Source of the DNA: Bacteroidales bacterium
GTDB taxonomy: Bacteria; Bacteroidota; Bacteroidia; Bacteroidales; UBA12077
Length of the DNA: 5,106 bases
NCBI GenBank assembly: GCA_030600865.1
Contig: JAUVUS010000228.1
Coordinates: 1 to 5,106, forward strand
Direction of reading: 5' to 3'
Part shown: in pieces, positions 1 through 5,106 of the stretch
How the letters are laid out: every line of letters starts with the position of its first letter
Numbering within the stretch: position 1 is the first letter of the stretch
The notes under the pieces: model-generated
The model's database searches: none
Told to the model about the DNA's origin: nothing
Seen by the model: only the letters and a program-made list of their open reading frames with translations
Made by a program: the position numbers and the translations under genes

Positions 1-452
1 GCAGCAAGTCCATCGGTAGCATCCAAATCAGAAGGTAATTCTTTAATCTTTAAAAGATTCTTTAAAAGTATTGCTACTTGCTCCTTTGAAGCATTTCCCT
101 GACCTGTTATCGACATTTTAATTTTTCCTGGTGCATATTCAAAAATGGGAATTGATCTTGATAAGGCAGCCGATATTGCAACCCCTTGTGCTCTTCCAAG
201 TTTAAGCATCGATTGAACATTCTTTCCAAAAAAAGGTGCTTCAACAGCCATTTCGTCCGGATGGTACTGGTCAATTAATGATGTAACCCGATCGAAAATG
301 TGTTTCAGTTTGGTATAATGGTCGCTATATTTTTTTAGTTCGATTACACCCAATACAATGAGTTTTGCTTCTTTTCCTACAACTTTTATTAAGCCATATC
401 CCATAATGGTTGTACCGGGATCAATTCCTAATATGATTCTTTCTTTATCCAA
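1..452 (-). CDS. ruvC: RuvC, crossover (Holliday) junction endodeoxyribonuclease; 3' end cut by window edge
   Basis: RuvC resolves Holliday junctions by paired symmetric nicks with the RuvAB branch-migration motor, completing homologous recombination and repair in the cytoplasm. About 150 N-terminal residues are visible. The RNase H-like fold's acidic residues are all present: Asp11 in [11 protein letters not shown], Glu71 in VEAPFFGKN, and Asp144 and Asp147 in DLDATDGLA. These match the D-E-D-D set of E. coli RuvC (D7, E66, D138, D141). The stretch after Glu71, [13 protein letters not shown], is also typical. Roughly 25-40 C-terminal residues should lie beyond the left edge. The start is inferred to be TTG at 452-450: reading upstream in frame, a TAG stop is met seven codons earlier with no ATG or GTG between. 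This start gives [13 protein letters not shown], the normal N-terminal length. The gene begins 10 nt after the S41 protease stop, so it is probably the last visible gene of that operon. Family assignment is essentially certain; the start codon is likely. Confidence 0.96.
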   Translation of the reverse strand, partial: MDKERIILGIDPGTTIMGYGLIKVVGKEAKLIVLGVIELKKYSDHYTKLKHIFDRVTSLIDQYHPDEMAVEAPFFGKNVQSMLKLGRAQGVAISAALSRSIPIFEYAPGKIKMSITGQGNASKEQVAILLKNLLKIKELPSDLDATDGLA

Positions 453-462
453 TGATTTAAAA

Positions 463-1740
463 TTATATAGAACCTATTTCATCTTTTAAGTTGCGAATCT
501 CTTTAAACGGCCTTCTGTATATATCATAAGATGATTTCGTGCTTGAAAAAGAACCATTTTCAATATGATATAGTACCTCATCTAATGTAGCTTCTCCTAT
601 TCCGAAATTTGTTGAAATATCATCTTCAACATAGCTGTCGGCCTTTAAGCCATCATAATATCCTCCGTAATTATCGGCATTTACCAGTTTAAAAGAAATT
701 GGCACATAAACTAAATTGCTTACATTACTACTAAACGAATACATTCCAACGGGCTTACCATAGGTGTCATCTCCAACTATATAAACGTAAATATGTGGAT
801 CGAGGCCGTTGATTATAACCTCGCTGGCAGAAGCAGAGCCTTTACTTGTAATAAAGTAAACTTTATTCAATCTTAAAGAACTGGGGTCTTTCTCAAAATT
901 AACTCCTTCATCCATATCCGATCTGTCATTATTATGCACATACTTTACAAATAACTTTCCATTTATATCATCCGGAATAATCAATCCTGCAAGGTGTGTA
1001 ACAACATCCATTCTTCCACCACCATTATATCTTAAATCTATCACTAATTCACTAACCCCTTCATTCTTAAAAAAAATAAAGACATCAGTTAATTCATCTT
1101 TTGACGGACCAATAAAACTTTTAAATACAAAATAACCTACCTTAGAACTTCCGTTTTCAATAACACTTACATAACCAACGGTATTCATGGTAACAAGTTT
1201 TTTCTGGAAGGTTTCAGAAACAATAACACCGGTTGGAGATTCAAACTCTATAGTATTGCTAATTCCAATTTCATTTGCTCCTAACAAATCGCTTAAATTG
1301 GAATTTTCATCGACAATATTTCCATTTATTTTTTTTATTATCCAAGCCCGTTGTATACCAAAATCATTTAAATCAGAATCATCAAACAAAAATGTAATTC
1401 TTACATTTCCGCCAGAATCTGGTGCATATCCAAAACCATATCCGACATAGGTTCCTTCCTCATAATATTGTGAGTGCGCTTCTTGAGTTGTAATGTAACT
1501 CCATTTATCTCTGGGTTCATATCTCATTGCTTCTAACAAATAATTCGGATCAGTATAATCATCAGGATCAACATCCGAAATTGAATCTTTCCAATAATAA
1601 TACGAATCCATTATTGAGTATAACTCGCTAACAGTATCAGAACCCGGAGGATATATTTTATCCTTTTCACATGAGTTAATAAAAACAAGGCCAATTAATA
1701 AGGCCAAAACTAAAGACAAATTATAAATTCTATTTTTCAT
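463..1740 (-). CDS. S41-family (C-terminal-processing type) serine protease, predicted lipoprotein
   Basis: This is a predicted envelope protease of 425 aa. Residues 1-23 form a lipoprotein signal peptide (K3, R4, a hydrophobic core, then INSC), with Cys24 as the lipidated residue. An N-terminal helical region (about 36-95) precedes a PDZ-like segment (about 96-185) and the S41 catalytic core (about 200-375). The conserved LRYNGGG sits at 236-242. GSASASEV (301-308) carries the nucleophile Ser304, and GKP gives Lys329. The 25-residue Ser-to-Lys spacing equals that of E. coli Prc (S430/K455), so the catalytic dyad looks intact. Members of this family cut proteins near C-termini or act in periplasmic quality control; the substrate here is unknown. 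The ATG overlaps the end of the transporter gene by 11 nt, and ruvC follows 10 nt after the stop. The start is supported by the complete signal peptide. Family is confident; biological role and inner- versus outer-membrane location are open. Confidence 0.92.
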   Translation of the reverse strand: MKNRIYNLSLVLALLIGLVFINSCEKDKIYPPGSDTVSELYSIMDSYYYWKDSISDVDPDDYTDPNYLLEAMRYEPRDKWSYITTQEAHSQYYEEGTYVGYGFGYAPDSGGNVRITFLFDDSDLNDFGIQRAWIIKKINGNIVDENSNLSDLLGANEIGISNTIEFESPTGVIVSETFQKKLVTMNTVGYVSVIENGSSKVGYFVFKSFIGPSKDELTDVFIFFKNEGVSELVIDLRYNGGGRMDVVTHLAGLIIPDDINGKLFVKYVHNNDRSDMDEGVNFEKDPSSLRLNKVYFITSKGSASASEVIINGLDPHIYVYIVGDDTYGKPVGMYSFSSNVSNLVYVPISFKLVNADNYGGYYDGLKADSYVEDDISTNFGIGEATLDEVLYHIENGSFSSTKSSYDIYRRPFKEIRNLKDEIGSI

Positions 1741-2626
1741 AACTATTACTTTCCCTTTTCGCTTGCTGAATTAATATTCCTGAAATGATCAAAATTAATC
1801 CAAATAATGTGGTTATAAATATTTTTTCTCCTAAAATTATGCTTATAAATACTAACGAACAAAAAGGTGTTAAATATATTAAATTGCTAATTTTATCTGT
1901 TCGTCCTATTAGCTTTAATGCTTTTAGCCATAGTACAAATGCTATGCCCATTTCAAATAAACCAATATAAACTCCGGCTAATAATCCTTCGACACTTACT
2001 GATTTTATGTCGGAAAATACTGCAGTTGTTATAGTTATAAATAAAAATGCAAATAAAAAATTAAGAAATAACTTTAATATTTCATCTCGATTATCTTTAA
2101 CATTATACAACCAGAACAGAGCCCAAACAACAGAGCTTCCAAGAGCTAAGAATACACCCAGAGGATTAGAAAATTTCATATTCATAATATTCCCTTCGGA
2201 TGATATTAAAATAACACCTATAAAACTTAGCAATAAAGCTAACATGCTTTTTAATTTTAGCTTTTGCTTTAAAATTGGAACAGATAATAAAACCAGAGTT
2301 ATTGGCCATACAAAATTTAAAGGTTGTGCAACCTCGGCAGGAAGTAAAGAATATGCAATAAATAAAACTGTATAATAAAGAAACGGATTTAAAAAGCCCA
2401 GGATGATTGAATGAGAATAATCTTTAATTGATAGCTGCTTTATTAAAATCAGTTTTTTTTGATATAATAAAATAAAAAATAAAAACAATACAGCTGTTGT
2501 TGTTGCAATAAATAACAACTGAAAATAATCGACGTGTCTTAATCCAATTTTAAATGCCGAAGCTGATGTTCCCCAAAAAAGAATTGTTAGTCCCGCATAT
2601 ATATATGCTTTACTCTGGCTTTTCAT
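1730..2626 (-). CDS. DMT-superfamily transporter with two EamA domains
   Basis: This is an integral inner-membrane protein of 298 aa with about ten hydrophobic helices, at roughly 8-26, 33-54, 71-92, 97-118, 126-143, 154-174, 184-204, 213-234, 247-266 and 269-287. That is the duplicated five-plus-five layout and the usual length (about 290-300 aa) of EamA drug/metabolite transporters. Family-type signatures are the early ILFWGTSASAFKIGL segment in helix 1, the LNFVWPITLVLLSVP segment in helix 4, and in the second repeat the helix-9 pattern YLTPFCSLVFISIILGEKI, with the Pro and the terminal Gly-Glu. Many relatives export amino acids or other small metabolites, but the substrate cannot be read from the sequence. 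The ATG overlaps the TGA of the upstream lipoprotein gene as ATGA, and the 3' end overlaps the protease gene by 11 nt, so translation of all three is probably coupled. Codon use and AT richness resemble the neighbours, with no sign of transfer. Confidence 0.93.
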   Translation of the reverse strand: MKSQSKAYIYAGLTILFWGTSASAFKIGLRHVDYFQLLFIATTTAVLFLFFILLYQKKLILIKQLSIKDYSHSIILGFLNPFLYYTVLFIAYSLLPAEVAQPLNFVWPITLVLLSVPILKQKLKLKSMLALLLSFIGVILISSEGNIMNMKFSNPLGVFLALGSSVVWALFWLYNVKDNRDEILKLFLNFLFAFLFITITTAVFSDIKSVSVEGLLAGVYIGLFEMGIAFVLWLKALKLIGRTDKISNLIYLTPFCSLVFISIILGEKIFITTLFGLILIISGILIQQAKRESNSYEK

Positions 2627-3126
2627 TTTTGAGTAGAATCTTTAATTGAGAAGAAAAGAGTATTATACTTCTTATTTATCATGCATATATTTGAATCAAT
2701 TCTTTCTTTTAAAAAATCTATTATTTCATAAATATCTTTTGTTTCCAAAATATATTCGGATTTTGAAATCTGGTTATTTAAAAATTCATTTTTTAACGAC
2801 GACAATTGATCTTTTGCGAAATAAATTTCTCTTTGAGTTTGAAGAATAATTTCATTAAAATCACTTATATTTTGTTCAAGATACTGGTAAAATCCAAGTG
2901 AATCAGGAATATTTAAATTCTGAGCTAAAGAATCGATTCTTAGGCTGTCATCAATAAGTAAGTAAAAGTTATCTGAGGTAAAATTATACTGATTCTGTAC
3001 AACATCCAATAAACTATCCGTAACTAATAATAATTTATCAACTTTTGTAGTATCCGGGGCTTCCTTCCTTTTACAATTTGAAAATAAGATAGATACCAGT
3101 ATTAAAATAATTATTCGTAATCTCAT
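2623..3126 (-). CDS. Small predicted lipoprotein of unknown function, helix-rich
   Basis: I do not recognise a family for this 167-aa protein. It opens with a short signal peptide (R2 and R4, then hydrophobic residues 5-15) ending in FSNC, making Cys18 the probable lipidation site. Asn just before the cysteine is less usual than Gly, Ala or Ser, so processing is likely but not certain. A basic patch (CKRKE) follows the cysteine. The rest is polar, rich in Asp, Glu, Leu, Ile, Asn and Ser, with few Gly or Pro. Residues about 80-150 look like long amphipathic helices, possibly a coiled coil. No catalytic motif is visible. It is the first gene of the lipoprotein-transporter-protease-ruvC cluster, and its TGA overlaps the transporter ATG. 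It may be an envelope partner of either neighbour, but that is inferred from position alone. The ATG start is supported by the signal peptide; no Shine-Dalgarno sequence is seen upstream. Confidence 0.8.
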   Translation of the reverse strand: MRLRIIILILVSILFSNCKRKEAPDTTKVDKLLLVTDSLLDVVQNQYNFTSDNFYLLIDDSLRIDSLAQNLNIPDSLGFYQYLEQNISDFNEIILQTQREIYFAKDQLSSLKNEFLNNQISKSEYILETKDIYEIIDFLKERIDSNICMINKKYNTLFFSIKDSTQK

Positions 3127-3333
3127 AATGCTAGTTTTGAGAATAGAAACTAATAATACGAAAAAATTTAAATTTAAAATGTCTAAAATAAGTTAAAATT
3201 ATATAACGAGTAATCCTACTTACAACTTTAATATTAGTCATTATTATTTTAAGAGTTTTAAATTGCAAACAAGAATTTAGAAATCAACAATAAATAATTT
3301 CAAATTTTAGGCATTTTAAAACTTTAAGCATTT
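3127..3333. other. AT-rich intergenic gap between serS and the lipoprotein operon
   Basis: These 207 nt hold no convincing ORF or RNA gene. On the minus strand they should contain the serS 3' untranslated region and the leader of the lipoprotein operon. I see no GC-bearing hairpin with a T-tract after the serS stop, only weak AT-only inverted repeats, such as the AAATTTAAATTT palindrome close to the lipoprotein start. Termination of serS here is therefore not evident, and read-through into the next operon is possible. Confidence 0.6.
3194..3225 (-). promoter_or_regulatory. Candidate Bacteroidota-type promoter for the lipoprotein-DMT-S41-ruvC operon
   Basis: Reading the minus strand, TTG (3225-3223) is followed 21 nt later by TAATTTTA (3201-3194). 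Bacteroidota housekeeping promoters use a -33 TTG/TTTG and a -7 TAnnTTTG box about 19-21 nt apart. Here the -7 box matches 7 of 8 positions, with the final G replaced by A. The site lies about 70 nt before the lipoprotein ATG, a sensible place for the operon promoter. In sequence this AT-rich such matches arise easily by chance, so this is only a candidate. Confidence 0.3.
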
Positions 3334-4608
3334 CTAATCAATAATATCAAATCCGGTGTATGGTCTCAGAACTTCAGGAATAACAATTCCTTTCTCTGTC
3401 TGGTTATTCTCAAGTAATGCAGCCAATATTCTTGGCAAAGCCAGTGCGCTTCCATTTAATGTATGTGCTAATTGCGGTTTCTTCTCACCTTCTTCTTTAA
3501 ATCTTAGTTTTAATCTGTTTGCCTGGTACGATTCAAAATTTGATACAGAGCTAACCTCTAACCATTTTTCCTGAGCTACAGAGAATACCTCAAAATCATA
3601 TGTTAAAGCCGAAGTAAAACTAATATCACCTCCACATAATTTTAATATTCTATACGGAAGATTCAACGATTTTACTAATTCCTCAACATGATTTACCATT
3701 TCGTCAAGTGTATCATACGATTTTTCAGGATGTTGTATCTGAACTATCTCTACTTTATCAAACTGATGCAAACGATTCAATCCCCGAACATCTTTCCCGT
3801 ACGAGCCTGCTTCTCGCCTGAAACATGGAGTATAAGCAGTCATTTTTTGGGGAAAATCTTTTGAACTTAAAATCACATCTCGAAAAATATTGGTTACCGG
3901 AACTTCTGCTGTTGGAATTAAATATAAATTATCGACAGTAACATGATACATTTGTCCTTCTTTATCAGGTAACTGACCTGTTCCAAATCCGGAATCTTCA
4001 TTAACCATAAGTGGAGGCATTACTTCCAGATATTCTGCTTCCGTAGCTTTATCAAGAAAATAGCTGATTAATGCACGTTGTAATTTTGCTCCCTTTCCCT
4101 TGTAAACCGGAAATCCAGCACCTGTAAGTTTATTCCCTAATTCAAAATCAATAATATCATATTTCTTTGCTAAATCCCAATGAGGCATAGCTCCTTTGTG
4201 TAATTCAGGAATTTCTCCTCCGGATTTCACTTCAAGATTATCCTCTTCGCTTTTTCCAACAGGAACTGATTCGTGAGGTATGTTTGGAATCTGAACTAAT
4301 AAATCATTTAATTGCTTTTCAATAGCTGTTAATTCATCCCCTTGAGATTTCACTGTCACTTTTAATTCAGTATTTTTTTCTTTTAACAGGTTTGCCTCCT
4401 CAGCTTTTCCGTTTTTGAATAACATACCAATTTCTTTCGACATTTTGTTTAATTCCGCCTGGTTGCTATCCATACTATTTTGGTTTGAACGGCGTTTTTG
4501 ATCTAAATCAAGAATTTGACTTACAATATTTTCAGCTTGAAAGTTTTTAATTTTCAGTCTCTCAATTACTAAATCTTTATTCTCCTGGATGAATTTTAAG
4601 GTAAGCAT
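3334..4608 (-). CDS. serS: Seryl-tRNA synthetase
   Basis: SerRS charges tRNA-Ser (and tRNA-Sec where present) with serine via seryl-adenylate in the cytoplasm; it is a class IIa homodimer and essential. The 424-aa length is standard. Residues 1 to about 110 form the N-terminal helical hairpin that grips the long variable arm of tRNA-Ser; it starts MLTLKFIQEN and runs to IPNIPHESVPVG. The catalytic domain follows. Motif 1 lies around 172-199, ending EVMPP. The serine-pocket TAE is at 233-235 in LIPTAEVP. Motif 2, FRREAGSYGKDVRGLNRLHQF, spans 263-283. TYDFEV (336-341) and EVSSVSNF (351-358) line the active site. Motif 3, NGSALALPRILAALLE, is at 385-400 with Arg393. All expected residues are present, so the enzyme should be active. 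It starts about 100 nt after rpmA, downstream of a terminator, so it probably has its own promoter, though none is obvious. The MLT start matches the family N-terminus. Confidence 0.99.
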   Translation of the reverse strand: MLTLKFIQENKDLVIERLKIKNFQAENIVSQILDLDQKRRSNQNSMDSNQAELNKMSKEIGMLFKNGKAEEANLLKEKNTELKVTVKSQGDELTAIEKQLNDLLVQIPNIPHESVPVGKSEEDNLEVKSGGEIPELHKGAMPHWDLAKKYDIIDFELGNKLTGAGFPVYKGKGAKLQRALISYFLDKATEAEYLEVMPPLMVNEDSGFGTGQLPDKEGQMYHVTVDNLYLIPTAEVPVTNIFRDVILSSKDFPQKMTAYTPCFRREAGSYGKDVRGLNRLHQFDKVEIVQIQHPEKSYDTLDEMVNHVEELVKSLNLPYRILKLCGGDISFTSALTYDFEVFSVAQEKWLEVSSVSNFESYQANRLKLRFKEEGEKKPQLAHTLNGSALALPRILAALLENNQTEKGIVIPEVLRPYTGFDIID

Positions 4609-4640
4609 ATCTCTAATTGATAATATGAATTATTAATAAA

Positions 4641-4688
4641 TAAAAAATCTCCTAAATTTTTACTATAAAATAGTAAAATCAGGAGATT
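4641..4688 (-). terminator. Intrinsic (rho-independent) terminator after rpmA
   Basis: On the minus strand, about 20 nt after the rpmA stop, an 8-nt arm AATCTCCT (4688-4681) pairs perfectly with AGGAGATT (4653-4646). Inside it a second perfect 8-bp stem, TTTTACTA (4678-4671) with TAGTAAAA (4665-4658), closes a 5-nt loop. The two stems are separated by a small asymmetric internal loop (2 nt against 4 nt). The hairpin is followed directly by a T-run (TTTTTTA, overlapping the end of the outer arm). This position and form fit termination of the rplU-rpmA transcript. The structure could also stabilise the 3' end of the mRNA. Confidence 0.85.
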
Positions 4689-4708
4689 CAAAATTACGTA
4701 AAATTCTT

Positions 4709-4969
4709 TTATACTTCGAAAGGAATAACAGATACAAATGATTTATCCCCTTGTTTTTTTCTAAATTCGATTTTACCATCAATCAAAGCAAATAATGTAT
4801 GGTCTTTACCCATTCCAACATTTTCGCCCGGATAGTGTTTTGTTCCTCGCTGGCGAACAATAATGTTACCAGCTTTGGCAGCTTGACCACCATATAGTTT
4901 TACACCTAATCGTTTACTTTCCGATTCGCGACCGTTACGTGAACTACCAGCTCCTTTCTTATGTGCCAT
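4709..4969 (-). CDS. rpmA: 50S ribosomal protein L27 (bL27)
   Basis: L27 is a small basic protein of the large ribosomal subunit; its N-terminal tail reaches toward the peptidyl-transferase centre and helps position tRNA. The 86-aa length is standard. The N-terminus [24 protein letters not shown] is diagnostic, followed by the conserved GGQ (28-30) and the core [27 protein letters not shown]. The protein begins directly at MAHKKG, so it lacks the cleaved N-terminal extension seen in Firmicutes such as Staphylococcus. It lies 19 nt downstream of rplU in the usual L21-L27 pair, and the hairpin terminator follows, so the two should be co-transcribed from a promoter beyond the right edge. There is no strong Shine-Dalgarno; the leader is A-rich (TTTAGAAA before ATG), as is usual in this phylum. 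Confidence 0.99.
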   Translation of the reverse strand: MAHKKGAGSSRNGRESESKRLGVKLYGGQAAKAGNIIVRQRGTKHYPGENVGMGKDHTLFALIDGKIEFRKKQGDKSFVSVIPFEV

Positions 4970-4988
4970 TTTCTAAAGTATTTTAAAA

Positions 4989-5106
4989 TTAAGCAATAAT
5001 TTCTTCTATTTGAATTTGGGTAAATTGTTGACGATGACCGTTTAACGTTTTATACCCTTTTCTTCTCTTTTTCTTGAAAACAAGAACTTTGTCACCTTTT
5101 TGGTGA
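4989..5106 (-). CDS. rplU: 50S ribosomal protein L21 (bL21), C-terminal part only; 5' end beyond window
   Basis: Only the last 38 codons plus the TAA stop are in the window. They begin [19 protein letters not shown] and continue with the [12 protein letters not shown] segment, the conserved basic C-terminal portion of L21 that binds 23S rRNA. The full protein is normally about 100-105 aa, so roughly 65 residues should lie past the right edge. The frame is open to the edge and other frames on this strand hit stops quickly. The gap of 19 nt to rpmA and the gene order are those found in most bacteria. Its promoter, and any autoregulatory leader, would be outside this window. Confidence 0.97.
   Translation of the reverse strand, partial: HQKGDKVLVFKKKRRKGYKTLNGHRQQFTQIQIEEIIA

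Noticed and set aside
1187..1450. An 87-codon open frame on the plus strand inside the S41 protease gene
   Set aside because: It lies wholly antisense to a gene with clear catalytic motifs, has no recognisable domain, and arises naturally from the codon pattern of the real gene.
1785..1970. A 61-codon plus-strand open frame inside the transporter gene
   Set aside because: It is short and antisense to the helix 8-10 coding region, with no recognisable features.
2007..2375. A 122-codon plus-strand open frame inside the DMT transporter gene
   Set aside because: It is antisense to a convincing ten-helix transporter. Its translation is low-complexity and Lys/Asn-rich, as expected from AT-rich antisense sequence, and has no motif.
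2646..2849. A 67-codon plus-strand open frame opposite the lipoprotein gene
   Set aside because: The minus-strand frame has a signal peptide and ATGA coupling to its neighbour. The plus-strand frame has neither and no isolated promoter.
3311..3333. A short direct repeat (GCATTT at 3311-3316 and 3328-3333) just after serS
   Set aside because: Six-base repeats are expected by chance in sequence this AT-rich, and nothing nearby supports an attachment site or operator.
3356..3574. A 72-codon plus-strand open frame opposite the 3' end of serS
   Set aside because: It is the mirror of the conserved motif 3 region of serS; its openness is explained by serS codon use.
4641..4688. The rpmA-serS hairpin considered as a serine T-box or other riboswitch for serS
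   Set aside because: It has none of the conserved T-box elements, is far too short, and has a simple stem-plus-T-tract form placed right after rpmA. T-boxes are also not expected in Bacteroidota.

Overview
The window is an ordinary-looking stretch of chromosome from an AT-rich member of the Bacteroidota. The serS, rpmA, rplU and ruvC products have the sequence style of that phylum. Two lipoproteins with Bacteroidota-like signal peptides are present, and Shine-Dalgarno sequences are weak or absent. A marine or anaerobic Bacteroidales relative seems plausible, but that finer placement is only an impression. All seven genes lie on the minus strand, so the reading order runs from high to low coordinates.

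Right part (about 4640-5106): the 3' end of rplU (ribosomal protein L21) is followed 19 nt later by the complete rpmA (L27). This is the near-universal bacterial L21-L27 pair. A hairpin plus T-tract just after rpmA is a convincing intrinsic terminator. Next, after a very short leader, comes serS (seryl-tRNA synthetase, 424 aa, complete, with all class II motifs).

Middle and left part (1-3126): after a 207-nt AT-rich gap come four tightly packed genes. They are a small lipoprotein of unknown function, a 10-helix DMT/EamA transporter, an S41-family Ser-Lys protease anchored as a lipoprotein, and ruvC (Holliday junction resolvase, cut by the window edge). The junctions are a 4-nt ATGA overlap, an 11-nt overlap and a 10-nt gap, so the four are very probably one transcript with translational coupling. 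RuvC has no obvious functional link to the three envelope proteins and may simply share their transcript. Its only in-frame start after the upstream stop codon is TTG.

I found no mobile elements, tRNA or rRNA genes, CRISPR arrays or pseudogenes, and nothing that amounts to a new system. The points most worth a second look are the uncharacterised lipoprotein coupled to the transporter, the terminator sitting almost on top of the serS start, and the TTG start of ruvC.
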